Assembly: GCF_905171765.1 (NCBI RefSeq)
Contig: NC_053397.1
Span: 114,965,295 to 115,029,294 of the forward strand
Origin: Bufo bufo
Lineage: Eukaryota; Chordata; Amphibia; Anura; Bufonidae
DNA: 64,000 bases
Direction: 5' to 3'
Part shown: one piece after another, positions 9,841 through 20,879 of the stretch
Layout of the letters: each line of letters starts with the position of its first letter
Numbering within the stretch: position 1 is the stretch's first letter
The notes under the pieces: model-generated
Database searches by the model: none
Told to the model about the DNA's origin: nothing
Seen by the model: only the letters and a program-made list of their open reading frames with translations
Translations under genes and position numbers: made by a program

Positions 9841-10786
9841 CTAATAGCGAGTGTTACCTCCTTTGGCTGAAATAACTGCAGTGAGACGGTTCTTGTAGCC
9901 ATCTACCAGTCTTCGACATCGGTCTGAGGAAATTTTACCCCACTCCTCAATGCAGAACTTTTTCAGCTGTGAGATGTTTGAGGGGTTTCTTGCACGTACA
10001 GCCCTTTTCAAGTCACCCCACAGCATCTCAATGGGATTCAAATCTGGACTTTGACTTGGCCATTCCAGGACTCTCCATTTCTTCTTTTTCAGCCAATCTT
10101 TGGTTGATTTACTAGTATGTTTTGGGTCATTGTCATGTTGCATGGTCCAGTTCCGCTTCAGCTTTAATTTTCTAACTGATGGTCTCACATGTTCTTCAAG
10201 CACCTTCTGATACACAGTAGAATTCATCGTGGATTCTATGATGGTGAGCTGACCAGGTCCTGCTGCAGCAAAGCAGCCCCAAACCATGACACTTCCACCT
10301 CCATGCTTCACAGTTGGTATGAGGTTCTTTTCTTGGAATGCTGTGTTTGGTTTACGCCAAACATGTCCTCTGCTGTTGTGTCCAAATAATTCAATTTTGG
10401 ACTCATCTGTCCAAAGAACATTATTCCAGAAGTCCTGGTCTTTGTCAACTTTATCGCTGGCAAATGTCAGTCTGGCCTCGATGTTTCTCTTGGAAAGCAA
10501 AGGTTTCCTCCTTGCACACCTCCCATGCAAGTTAAACTTGTACAGTCTCTTTCTGATTGTAGAGGCATGTACTTCTACATCAACAGTAGCCAGAGCCTGC
10601 TGTAGTTCTCGAGATGACACTTTAGGGTTTTTGGATACCTCTTTTAGCATCTTGCGGTCTGCTCTTGGGGTGAACTTGCTGGGGCGACCAGTCCTGGGCA
10701 TGTTGGCAGTTGTTTTGAAAGCCCTCCACTTGTAGACTATCTTCCGGACAGTGGAATGGCTGATTTCAAAATCTTTTGAGATCTTT
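9841..10786 (-). pseudogene. Tc1 family B transposase, C-terminal ~315 codons
   Basis: Open minus-strand frame with no stop or frameshift. It has the rest of the N-terminal DNA-binding domain (ISHSTVRKIVYKW), a GRPSKFTPR linker and the GRP-type AT-hook region. The catalytic triad is complete: WTDESK, then QHDNDPKHTS, then [11 protein letters not shown], with 34 residues between the second Asp and the Glu (DD34E). The stop at 9841 lies at the usual place, after KGGNTRY. The 5' end of the gene was cut off by piggyBac-1 at the TTAA at 10787-10790; the missing first codons lie at 17588-17660. The gene is interrupted rather than decayed. Confidence 0.93.
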
Positions 10787-10790
10787 TTAA

Positions 10791-11110
10791 CCACCTCCGG
10801 ACCGCCTAACGCAGATTCGCGTTCCGGAGGTGGCAGCGCTGCGCACAGTCACGCATATACGCGTCATCTCGCGAGACGCGAGATTTCGCTCCAAGCCGGC
10901 CCGCGCATGCGCATCGCGGGCCGGCAAAAGTTAAAGAACAAGTTAGTCACCAGCCTGCCAGCAACGATCATTGGCTGGCAGGCTGGCGATTTTTAAAAAA
11001 TCCAATCACAAGCCATATAACAGATCATATTAGTAAATATGATCTGTTATATGGCTTCTCTGCTCCTGTGCTGGTCCTTTTCGTCGGTTGGATCCAGCAC
11101 AGGAGCAGAC
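10791..11110. repeat. Subterminal hairpin series of piggyBac-1
   Basis: Four consecutive palindromes: CCACCTCCGGA with its inverse (10791-10834), a 13-bp stem at 10950-10962/10974-10986, a 20-bp perfect stem with 4-base loop at 11012-11055, and a 13-bp stem at 11062-11074/11094-11106. A GC-rich CGCATGCGC palindrome lies near 10903. The same series occurs in piggyBac-2 with paired changes. Confidence 0.9.
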
Positions 11111-11734
11111 TGAACTGTGAGTAGCACCAACACTACACCTTAGCCCCAGATCACCCCCCTGCACCCCAATTAACCCTTTGATCACCCCTTTGATCGCCCC
11201 TGTCAATCACCAGTGAAAGGAAAAAAAGTGATCAGTGTAAACTGTCACTTTTTTTTTTTCACTAGTATTGGCTATAGGGATAGTTTAGGCCCCTTGGTTA
11301 GGTAGTTAGCGTCAGTTAGCGCCCACCCCACCGCACCGCAGTCACTTATATTCGCTGAATAGCGTATCGCTAATCAGCATTTGTACTTTTATAGTATCTG
11401 TAAGTGATCAAAACTGATCACGGTCAGATCTATAATAGTATTAGTGTCACTTTAGTTCGCCCTCCACCCAAAACGCAGTGTTTGCCCGATCAGGCCTGAT
11501 CGGTCGCCCACACGTGCGTTCACCCACGCCCGCCCCACCGCAGTGACAAAAAATATATATTTTTTGATCACTGCACATTCATTTTACACGCACTGCGGCG
11601 ATAAAAAAATCAGTTTTGATATTTTTTATCAACCGCAGCGGCCTCCGGTACTTCGCTAGCCTCCCCTTTGTAAGACAGGTTTGCTTTTTTTCTTGGGTAG
11701 TCTCAGGGAATACCCCTAAATTTAGTAGTCCAAA
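11111..11734 (+). other. Leader of piggyBac-1
   Basis: Untranslated region upstream of the transposase. It is rich in TGATCA/GATCAGTG motifs and in short T and A runs, and is conserved at 24185-24821 in piggyBac-2. No convincing TATA box could be fixed, although T/A-rich boxes are present. The start codon context is CCAAAATGTC. Confidence 0.6.
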
Positions 11735-13687
11735 ATGTCAAACAGGGGGTATTCTTCTGAAGAGGCCTACAGGATTCTGACCCAGTCGGATGAGGAGTGG
11801 GAACCCTCATCTGATGAATCTAGCGGGTCAGAATATGAACCTGTGGAAAGCAGTGGCTCTCTGACCCAAAGTTCGGATGAGGAGGTGGAGGTCCCTGGCA
11901 GCACCAGGCGTACCCGGCCCCATGTCGCTAGACCACAGGTTATGCAGGATCCGCTTCAAGAGCAGCAGAGTGGGGCTGTCGCTGCCGGATCACGTGGTGA
12001 GGCATACACCAGCAGCGCAGCCCTCCCTGGACCTAGTACCAGCACTGCCGTACAACATGGTGACGTGGCGAGCACCAGAAGGGCAGTTGAAGCTGGTACG
12101 GTGGCACGTGCACTAGTTACCCCGTCGCAGCCACCGCAAAGACAGGCCCGTAGAGCCCCTAGAATCCCTGAGGTGCTGGCAAACCCTGATTGGCAGTCAC
12201 TAACTTCAGCCGCACCTGTAGTTCCCCCTTTCACCGCCCAGTCTGGAGTTCGGGTTGAGACGGCTCAAATCGGTTCGGCCCTGGGATTTTTTGAGCTGTT
12301 CTTGACTGCGGAGCTCTTGGACTTAGTCGTGGCAGAGACCAACCAGTATGCCACACAATTTATATCCGCCAACCCGGGAAGCTTTTATGCCCAGCCTTTC
12401 CGGTGGAAACCAGTCCAAGTTTCCGAAATTAAAATTTTTTTGGGCCTTCTCCTCAACATGGGCCTGACAAAAAAGCATGAATTGCGGTCATATTGGTCAA
12501 CGCACCCGATTCATCACATGCCCATGTTCTCTGCTGCTATGTCCAGGGCACGATTTGAGGCCATCCTCCGTTTCCTGCATTTTAGCGACAACACCACCTC
12601 CCGTCCCAGAGGCCACCCAGCTTTTGACCGGCTCCACAAAATTCGGCCCCTCATAGACCATTTCAACCAGAAATTTGCAGATTTGTATACCCCCGAGCAA
12701 AACATCTGCGTAGACGAGTCCCTAATACATTTTACCGGGCGCCTTGGCTTCAAACAGTACATCCCAAGCAAGCGTGCCCGGTATGGGGTCAAATTGTATA
12801 AGCTCTGTGAAAGGGCCACAGGCTATACCCACAAATTTCATGTCTATGAGGGAAAAGATCAGACCCTGGAGCCGGTCGGTTGCCCTGACTACCTGGGGAG
12901 CAGTGGGAAGACAGTCTGGGACTTGGTGTCACCCTTATTCGGCAAGGGGTACCATCTTTATGTGGACAATTTTTACACAAGTGTGGCCCTCTTTAGGCAT
13001 TTGTTTCTAGAACGGATTTGCGCCTGTGGCACCGCGCGAACTAGTCGCGTGGGCTTCTCCCAACGGCTTGTAACCACCCGTCTTGCAAGGGGGCAGAGGG
13101 CTGCCTTGTGTAACGAAGAACTGCTCGCGGTGAAATGGAGAGACAAGCGTGACGTTTACATGCTCTCCTCCATTCACGCAGACACGACAATCCAAATTGA
13201 GCGAGCAACCCGTGTCATTGAAAAGCCCCTCTGTGTCCACGACTATAATGCGCTCATGGGAGGGGTGGACTTCAATGACCAGATGTTGTCTCCGTATTTA
13301 GTTTCCCGCAGAACCAGACGCTGGTATAAGAAGGTGTCTGTATATTTAATTCAATTGGCGCTGTACAATAGTTTTGTTCTCTACAGTAAGGCTGGGAGAA
13401 CACGATCTTTCCTCAAATTCCAGGAAGAGATCATCGAGAACCTCCTTTACCCAGGAGGTTCCGTGGCCCCATCCCCCAGTGTAGTTAGCCGTCTACACGA
13501 GCGACATTTCCCCAGTGTCGTTCCTGGTACCTCAACCCAACCGTCACCCCGAAAAAGATGTCGTGTCTGTAGCAGGAGTGGAATAAGGCGTGACACCCGC
13601 TATTTCTGTCCTGACTGTGCTGACCACCCTGCCCTATGCTATGGAGAGTGTTTCCGGAAGTACCACACACAGGTACACCTAGCATAG
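11735..13687 (+). CDS. piggyBac transposase, 650 aa, intact
   Basis: DDD transposase (DDE_Tnp_1_7 family) that excises and inserts piggyBac at TTAA without footprints. It has an acidic, Ser-rich N-terminal region (residues 1-60) and a low-complexity linker (60-160). The catalytic core follows, with Asp in VDESLIHF (about 327), YVDNFYTS (about 411) and GGVDFNDQM (about 512). The 84 and 101 residue spacing is close to that of the founding insect enzyme. A C-terminal Cys-rich zinc-binding domain (609-647, starting CRVCSRSG) has its cysteines in place. I chose the ATG at 11735 because the second copy at 24822 starts at the same point. Length is normal. No stop, frameshift or missing catalytic residue is visible, so it may be active. 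Frog genomes also hold domesticated piggyBac genes, but here the element ends are present. Confidence 0.95.
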   Translation: MSNRGYSSEEAYRILTQSDEEWEPSSDESSGSEYEPVESSGSLTQSSDEEVEVPGSTRRTRPHVARPQVMQDPLQEQQSGAVAAGSRGEAYTSSAALPGPSTSTAVQHGDVASTRRAVEAGTVARALVTPSQPPQRQARRAPRIPEVLANPDWQSLTSAAPVVPPFTAQSGVRVETAQIGSALGFFELFLTAELLDLVVAETNQYATQFISANPGSFYAQPFRWKPVQVSEIKIFLGLLLNMGLTKKHELRSYWSTHPIHHMPMFSAAMSRARFEAILRFLHFSDNTTSRPRGHPAFDRLHKIRPLIDHFNQKFADLYTPEQNICVDESLIHFTGRLGFKQYIPSKRARYGVKLYKLCERATGYTHKFHVYEGKDQTLEPVGCPDYLGSSGKTVWDLVSPLFGKGYHLYVDNFYTSVALFRHLFLERICACGTARTSRVGFSQRLVTTRLARGQRAALCNEELLAVKWRDKRDVYMLSSIHADTTIQIERATRVIEKPLCVHDYNALMGGVDFNDQMLSPYLVSRRTRRWYKKVSVYLIQLALYNSFVLYSKAGRTRSFLKFQEEIIENLLYPGGSVAPSPSVVSRLHERHFPSVVPGTSTQPSPRKRCRVCSRSGIRRDTRYFCPDCADHPALCYGECFRKYHTQVHLA

Positions 13688-13946
13688 GGATTGCATCTCA
13701 CAGGACAGGCACACAGGGCTATTAGGGCCCTTTTACTCTCAGCTGCTGCAAACCTCTCCTTTCACCTGGGATAAAGTGCATAACGTACTTCGCCACATCT
13801 TTGGGCGATTTGCGCTTTGCACATTGTCCCATGGGGAAGGAGAGGTTTGTTCTATAAAGGTAAAAAAAACTAAACAAAAAAAAAATTACCGGTAAGTAAA
13901 AAAGTTAAAAAAGTTTAAAAAAGTTAATATGTTCTGTTCTAAAGTT

Positions 13947-13952
13947 AATAAA
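13947..13952 (+). terminator. Likely poly(A) signal of piggyBac transposase
   Basis: AATAAA 260 bases after the stop codon, followed by a T-rich stretch at 13972-13999. Confidence 0.6.
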
Positions 13953-14529
13953 GTTATTGCTTTGCGGCCTGGTTTTTTCTTTTTTGTTTTGTTTTTTTTA
14001 CCTTCCAGGTGGACCAACCGATCGACCAGCTGCAGCACTGATGTGCATTCGGACAGAAGCATTGTGCTGCTGTCAGATTACACGCAAGTCGGTGTATGCG
14101 GCGCTGCAAGACGAGATTTCTCCTCTGCAGTAAAAGATATGTTTGCCGAGGCATATGAGCTGAGGAGGTGGCGGTGTTCATATACTTTGGCAAACACTTT
14201 GTATATATAAAAAAAAAAATCCCGGCAATGATTTATTCATCCACATCGATTGATGTGAATGGAGAAATCTGGTTTGCCAGGGCATACGAGCTGAAGTGGG
14301 TATGGATGTTGGGCGGAGCTCCTATGTCCTGGCAGACGCCTTTCCCCTCCTTTTTCTTTTTTTGGCAGAGATTTTTTCATCCACATTGATCGATGCGAAT
14401 GAAGAAATCTGTGCCGTTCATTTTTTTCTTTCAGCCCAGAGGCTGAACGGAAAAAAAAAATCTCATTACCCGTATGCTCAATATAAGGAGAATAGCAGAA
14501 ACTCCTAATGCTGGGCATACATGTAATGA

Positions 14530-17130
14530 TTGCGGAGACCCTCAAATGCCAGGGCAGTACAAACACCCCACAAATAACACCATTTTGGAAAGAAGACACC
14601 CCAAGGTATTTGCTGAGGGGCATATTGAGTCCATGAAAGATTGAAATTTTTGTCCCAAGTTAGCGGAAAGGGAGACTTTGTGAGAACAAAATCCAAAAAA
14701 TCAATTTCCGCTAACTTGTGCCAAAATTTTTTTTTTTCAATGAACTCGCCATGCCCCTCATTGAATACCTTGGGGTGTCTTCTTTCCAAAATGGGGTCAC
14801 ATGTGGGGTATTTATACTGCCCTGGCATTTTAGGGGCCCCAAAGCGTGAGAAGAAGTCTGGTATCCAAATGTCTAAAAATGCCCTCCTAAAAGGAATTTG
14901 GGCCCCTTTGCCCACCTAGGCTGCAAAAAAGTGTCACACATGTGGTATCTCCGTATTCAGCAGAAGTTGGGGAATATGTTTTGGGGTGTCATTTTACATA
15001 TACCCATGCTGGGTGAGATAAATATCTTGGTCAAATGCCAACTTTGTATAAAAAAAATGGGAAAAGTTGTCTTTTGCCAAGATATTTCTCTCACCCAGCA
15101 TGGGTATATGTAAAATGACACCCCAAAACACATTCCTTACCTTCTCCTGAGTACGGAGATACCAGATGTGTGACACTTTTTTGCAGCCTAGCTGGGCAAA
15201 GGGGCCCACATTCCAAAGAGCACCTTTCAGATTTCACAGGTCATTTACCTACTTACCAGACATTAGGGCCCCTGGAAAATGCCAGGGCAGTATAACTGCC
15301 CCACAAGTGACCCCATTTTGGAAAGAAGACACCCCAAGGTATTCCGTGAGGGGCATGGCAAGTTCCTAGAATTTTTTATTTTTTGTCACAAGTTAGTGGA
15401 AAATGATGATTTTTTTTTTTTTTTTTTTTTTCATACAAAGTCTCCTATTCCACTAACTTGTGACAAAAAAAAAAAATTTCCATGAACTCACTATGCCCAT
15501 CAGCGAATACCTTGGGGTCTCTTCTTTCCAAAATGGGGTCACTTGTGGGGTAGTTATACTGCCCTGGCATTCTAGGGGCCCAAATGTGTGGTAAGGAGTT
15601 TGAAATCAAATTCAGTAAAAAATGACCTGTGAAATCCAAAAGGTGCTCTTTGGAATATGGGCCCCTTTGCCCACCTAGGCTGCAAAAAAGTGTCACACAT
15701 CTGGTATCTCCGTACTCAGGAGAAGGTGGGGAATGTGTTTTGGGGTGTCATTTTATATATACCCATGCTGGGTGAGAGAAATATCTTGGCAAAAGACAAC
15801 TTTTCCCATTTTTTTATACAAAGTTGTCATTTGACCAAGATATTTATCTCACCCAGCATGGGTATATGTAAAAAGACACCCCAAAACACATTCCTCAACT
15901 TCTCCTGAGTACGGCAATACCACATGTGTGACACTTTTTTGCAGCCTAGGTGGGCAAAGGGGCCCATATTCCAAAGAGCACCTTTCGGATTTCACTCGTC
16001 ATTTTTTACTGAATTTGATTTCAAACTCCTTACCACACATTTGGGCCCCTAGAATGCCAGGGCAGTATAACTACCCCACAAGTGACCCCATTTTGGAAAG
16101 AAGAGACCCCAAGGTATTCGCTGATGGGCATAGTGAGTTCATGGAAGTTTTTATTTTTTGTCACAAGTTAGTGGAATATGAGACTTTGTATGAAAAAAAA
16201 AAAAAAAAATCATCATTTTCCACTAACTTGTGACAAAAAATAAAAAATTCTAGGAACTCGCCATGCCCCTCACGGAATAGCTTGGGGTGTCTTCTTTCCA
16301 AAATGGGGTCACTTGTGGGGTAGTTATACTGCCCTGGCATTCTAGGGGCCCAAATGTGTGGTAAGGAGTTTGAAATCAAATTCTGTTAAAAATGACGAGT
16401 GAAATCCGAAAGGTGCTCTTTGGAATATGGGCCCCTTTGCCCACCTAGGCTGCAAAAAAGTGTCACACATCTGGTATCTCCGTACTCAGGAGAAGGTGGG
16501 GAATGTGTTTTGGGGTGTCATTTTACATATACCCATGCTGGGTGAGAGAAATATCTTGGCAAAAGACAACTTTTCCCATTTTTTTATACAAAGTTGTCAT
16601 TTGACCAAGATATTTATCTCACCCAGCATGGGTATATGTAAAAAGACACCCCAAAACACATTCCTCAACTTCTCCTGAGTACGGGGATACCAGATGTGTG
16701 ACACTTTTTTGCAGCCTAGGTGGGCAAAGGGGCCCATATTCCAAAGAGCACCTTTCGGATTTCACTCGTCATTTTTTACAGAATTTGATTTCAAACTCCT
16801 TACCACACATTTGGGCCCCTAGAATGCCAGGGCAGTATAACTACCCCACAAGTGACCCCATTTTGGAAAGAAGAGACCCCAAGGTATTCGCTGATGGGCA
16901 TAGTGAGTTCATAGAACTTTTTATTTTTTGTCACAAGTTAGTGGAATATGAGACTTTGTAAGGAAAAAAAAAAAAAAAAAAAAAAATCATCATTTTCCGC
17001 TAACTTGTGACAAAAAATAAAAAGTTCTATGAACTCACTATGCCCATCAGCGAATACCTTAGGGTGTGTACTTTCAGAAATGGGGTCATTTGTGGGGTGT
17101 TTGTACTGTCTGGGCATTGTAGAACCTCAG
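14530..17130. repeat. Palindromic tandem array in piggyBac-1
   Basis: Blocks containing CCCCATTTTGGAAAGAAGA and ACCCATGCTGGGTGAGA appear alternately in direct and inverted orientation. Palindrome centres lie near 15055, 15425, 15815, 16200, 16590 and 16975, so two palindromes make one direct repeat of about 775 bases. The arms are almost identical and the centres are A or T homopolymers. Open frames seen here are by-products of the repeat. Confidence 0.92.
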
Positions 17131-17583
17131 GAAACATGACAGGTGCTCAGAAAGTCAGAGCTGCTTCAAAAAGCGGAAATTCACATTTTTGTACCATAGT
17201 TTGTAAACGCTATAACTTTTACCCAAACCATTTTTTTTTTACCCAAACATTTTTTTTTTATCAAAGACATGTAGAACTATAAATTTAGAGCAAAATTTCT
17301 ATATGGATGTCGTTTTTTTTGCAAAATTTTACAACTGAAAGTGAAAAATGTCATTTTTTTGCAAAAAAATCGTTAAATTTCGATTAATAACAAAAAAAGT
17401 AAAAATGTCAGCAGCAATGAAATACCACCAAATGAAAGCTCTATCAGTGAGAAGAAAAGGAGGTAAAATTCATTTGGGTGGTAAGTTGCATGACCGAGCA
17501 ATAAATGGTGAAAGTAGTGTAGGTCAGAAGTGTAAAAAGTGGCCTGGTCTTTCAGGGTGTTTAAGCACTGGGGGCTGAGGTGG
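17131..17583 (+). other. 3' end region of piggyBac-1
   Basis: A/T-rich with runs of T and A, ending in GGGGGCTGAGGTGG next to the TTAA. There is no coding sequence. Confidence 0.7.
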
Positions 17584-17587
17584 TTAA

Positions 17588-17660
17588 ATCCCTTCCCAGA
17601 CTCATAGGCTGCTACAATCTTTTTTCTGAAGTCCTCTGACAGCTCTTTTGCTCTCACCAT
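17588..17660 (-). pseudogene. Tc1 family B transposase, N-terminal codons
   Basis: The ATG at 17658-17660 begins MVRAKELSEDFRKKIV, a typical Tc1 N-terminal helix-turn-helix. The frame stays open to the TTAA at 17584. Removing piggyBac-1 plus one TTAA would keep the same frame into the portion at 10786. The region from 17661 to the inverted repeat is the short 5' untranslated part. Confidence 0.9.
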
Positions 17661-18036
17661 GGTGCTCACTCTCACTTCAACAGTCAGGAGCACACCAAAC
17701 TAAATGTCTGAGGTTTAAATAGGGCAAGCCTCATTCAACATGCAGAGTAACGATCTACTAATTATGTGCACCTGGTGTGATATACCTGTGTGAGATCTGA
17801 GCCAATTTAAGAGGGAATACATGTGAGGGTGTCCTATCTTTTTCCTCAGTTAGAATAGGCATTTTTGTAGAATGACATTTACAGAAGATCTTGAAAAGAC
17901 TTTTCTTCAGTTTTCTTTGTTTAGTTGGATTACTTTAATCTCTCTGTATTGTTGAAACGGAGATGAAATAACCATTTATTAAAAATGTTACAAAAAACCA
18001 CATGCTTTCAAAGGGTGTCCTAATTTTTTCACATGA

Positions 18037-18042
<6 letters not shown>

Positions 18043-18092
<50 letters not shown>
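18043..18092. repeat. (TA)n microsatellite
   Basis: About 25 TA units at the right edge of Tc1-B. Confidence 0.95.
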
Positions 18093-18097
<5 letters not shown>

Positions 18098-18259
18098 GCA
18101 CAGATGAAAAAAAATATCTGCACCCAAAAAATTTGCCCATGTGCTGAACAGTGAAGTACAGACTGATCAGCAGGAAAACAAAAAAAAACTGATAAGTGAC
18201 AAAAAAAATGTCACAATTTGTTCGCTTAGTGGACAGGGGGGATGGGGGATAGGGATTAA

Positions 18260-18757
18260 GGCTACTTTCACACTAGCGTTCGGGGTTCCGCTTGTGAGTT
18301 CCGTTTGAAGGCTCTCACAAGCGGCCCGGAACGGATCCGTAGAGCCCCAATGCATTCTGAGTGGATGCGGATCTGCTCAGAATGCATCAGGATGGCTCCG
18401 CTTGGCCTCCGTTCCACTCAGCAGGCGGACATCCGAACGCAGCTTGCAGCGTTCGGGTGTCCGCCTGGCCAATATGGAGCCAAGCTGATCCGTCCAGACT
18501 CACAATGTAAGTCAATGGGGACGGATCCGTTTGAAGTTGACACAATATGGTGCAATTTCAAACGGATCCGTCCCCTATTGACTTTCAATGTAAAGTCTGG
18601 ACGGATCCGTCTGACTAACTTTCACACTTAGAATTTTTTCTGAACTATAATGCAGACGGATCCGTTCTGAACGGATCCCAACCTTTGCATTATAGGAGCG
18701 GATCCGTCTGTGCAGACACCAGTCGGATCCGCTCTGAACGCAAGTGTGAAAGTCGCC
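18260..18757. mobile_element. Harbinger-type MITE with repeated GGATCC palindromes
   Basis: Flanked by TAA (18257-18259 and 18758-18760). The inverted ends are GGCTACTTTCACAC and GGCGACTTTCACAC (right end, complement), matching PIF/Harbinger rules of a TWA target and GG start. About 500 bases without a coding frame. CGGATCCGT occurs at least six times, with several one-base variants. Confidence 0.85.
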
Positions 18758-19465
18758 TAAGACTTGGGAAGCTTGCACACAGAAAATGTGGTGCACAGCA
18801 GGGAAAAATAAATATTAAAAAAGCAACATAGTACGGTATATAAGGCCGAAAAGACATTTGTCCTTCCAGTTCGACCTGTTATCCTGCAAGTTGATCCAGA
18901 GTGACCCAATAAAAGTAAAAAATTGTTCACCGTCTGGAAAAAGCGACAAGGTGAGGGGTAGAGGGGGGTAGACACAGTGATTAGGGCTTGGGAAGGTGGG
19001 GGGTTGGATTAGGGATCTGGAACTGCTGCAAAAAAATAAAATAAAATCACTGCAGCAGTTCCAGATGTTCTTCCTTCTTCTTTACAGGAAGCAGTAGATC
19101 GCTGTGGTGGTGAGCCACAAGTACCAGCAAGCAGGTACAGCACAGAGGGGCACAGGTCCACTCTGTATGCAGTTGCCAGCTAGAATGACTGCATGCAGAG
19201 GGATTCTTCCTGTTCCCTCTGCTGCTGTAGCGCTGCCATTGGCTTGAGCGTTGTTCCTGCCAATCGCAGCACTGGCAGGGGACCCCAAACACTGGAGTCC
19301 CCTGCCTGACCTGAAAGGAGACCGGTGCTGACTAGTTCAGCACCGGTCACCTCCACATGACCCTGCGGAGCTGCGATGGGCCGGTCTATGGAATCCGGCT
19401 AATCGGGGCTGCAAGAGACGGGGAAATACTTCTCCCAGCCCTTAGTTAGCATCTAGGTAAATCTA

Positions 19466-20811
19466 ATGGTGGAGCAGACGAACCTGTACGCCCAACAGTT
19501 CGTTGCTCAACACCCGGGCTCCTTTTTGGCTAGGCCCAGTGGCTGGACGCCGGTCAGTGCAGCCGAGATGAGGACATTTTGGGGCCTCGTGCTGCATATG
19601 GTCCTCTTCCAGACCCCACTTTACAGTGCGGCCATGACACGCTCCCGGTTTGAGGCCATCCGGAAATGCCTGCATTATTCAGATAATGCAGCATGTCCCC
19701 CCGAGGTGATCCTGCCTATGACCGCCTGTACAAAATCAGGCCGGTCATCGATCACTTTGGGGCCACATTTGTACAGGCCTATGTACCTGAAAGGGAGGTC
19801 GCGGTTGATGAGTTTCTCATTGCGTTCAAGAGGAGACTCATTTTCCGCCAGTATGTTCCCTCAAAGCGGGCGAGGTATGGCGTGAAGCAGTACAAACTTT
19901 GTGAGAGTACCTCAGGGTACACTTACAAGTTTTGTGTGTACGAGGGGCGAGATTCCCGTATTCAACCCCCAGAATGTCCCCCCACTCTGGGTGTTAGCGG
20001 AAAACTTGTGTGGGACCTTATGCACCCACTGCTAGATAAGGGTTACCACCTGTACGTGGATAACTTTTATACTAGTATCCCCTTGTTCCAGTCCCTCGCC
20101 GCCAGATCCACGTCCGCTTGTAGGACCGTGCGGAAAAATTAACGTGGCCTCCCTGCCCACCGCCTCCAGGTACCTATCCCCAGGGGTGAGACCCGTGCCC
20201 TTGCCACTGGAAACCTGTTGCTGGTCAGATATAAGGACAAGAGGGATGTCCTTGTACTGTCCACAATTCACAGTAGCGGCATCACCCCTGTCCCTGTGCG
20301 AGGTACCGCGGCAACGGTCCTCAAGCACGATTGTATCGTCGACTACAATCGGTATATGGGAGGAGTTGATCTCTCTGATCAAGTCCTCAAGCCATATAAT
20401 GCCATGCGCAAAACCCGGGCATGGTACAAAAAAGTTGTGGTCTACTTGGTGCAGGTTGCCATGTACAACTCTTTTGGGCTGTCCCGGAACGCTGGCAACA
20501 CAGGGACATTCCTTCAGTTCTATGAGGCAGTCCTCAAGGCCCTGATCTTTTCGGACCGGGAAAGAGCCGGCCGGAGTACCTCGGGAACTGGAGGCGCCCG
20601 GATCGTCCCTGGCCAACACTTTCCAGGTGTGGTCCCCCATACTGGAAAGAAGGGACGAACCCAAAAAAGGTGCAGAGTGTGTCACAGGAGGGGGATACGG
20701 AAGGACACCACTACTCCGATCATCCGGGCCTCTGCATTATTGGTTGCTTCAGGGAGTACCACACTTCCATGGAGTACTAAATTTATATCCCAATGTAGCC
20801 ATTGACAATCG
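19466..20811 (+). pseudogene. piggyBac transposase relic
   Basis: Related to but clearly diverged from the 650-aa enzyme at 11735. Its N-terminal ~190 residues are not recognisable. Three frame segments are seen: 19466-19690, 19693-20142 and 20218-20811. They preserve the catalytic Asp regions in order: VDEFLIAF (usual Ser replaced by Phe), YVDNFYTS and GGVDLSDQV. The zinc-binding tail begins CRVCHRRG but is lost after a frame change. At least two frameshifts and a stop at 20140 make it inactive. Confidence 0.9.
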
Positions 20812-20879
20812 GATAAAAAAAAAAAACTATGGTTCTCAGACTTGAGACACCAAAAAAAATTGTAAAAACTAAAATATTT

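Larger units (their letters stand above)
10791..17583 (+). mobile_element. piggyBac-1, 6.8 kb, apparently autonomous
   Basis: Flanked by TTAA on both sides (10787-10790 and 17584-17587), with terminal inverted repeats CCACCTC(C/A)G. TTAA target and exact duplication are diagnostic of the superfamily. The order is hairpin-rich 5' region (10791-11110), A/T-rich leader, a complete 650-codon transposase, a poly(A) signal, then about 2.5 kb of palindromic tandem repeats and a short 3' end. It is inserted in the coding sequence of a Tc1 transposase. Intact frame and termini suggest a recent insertion. Confidence 0.93.
9621..18042 (-). mobile_element. Tc1/mariner element, family B, interrupted by piggyBac-1
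   Basis: Long inverted repeats of about 215 bases (left 9621-9838, right 17830-18042). Each starts CAGTC(A/T)TGTGAAAAAATTAGG or its near match and repeats the GGACACCCTT motif at both its outer and inner ends, an IR/DR layout like that of Sleeping Beauty. Without the 6.8-kb piggyBac the element would be about 1.6 kb. It is flanked by (TA)n on both sides. The two ends are very similar, so the copy is fairly young. Confidence 0.92.

Noticed and set aside
14237..16961. Several similar short frames in both directions
   Set aside because: Produced by the palindromic tandem array of piggyBac-1; the same peptides appear in both orientations.
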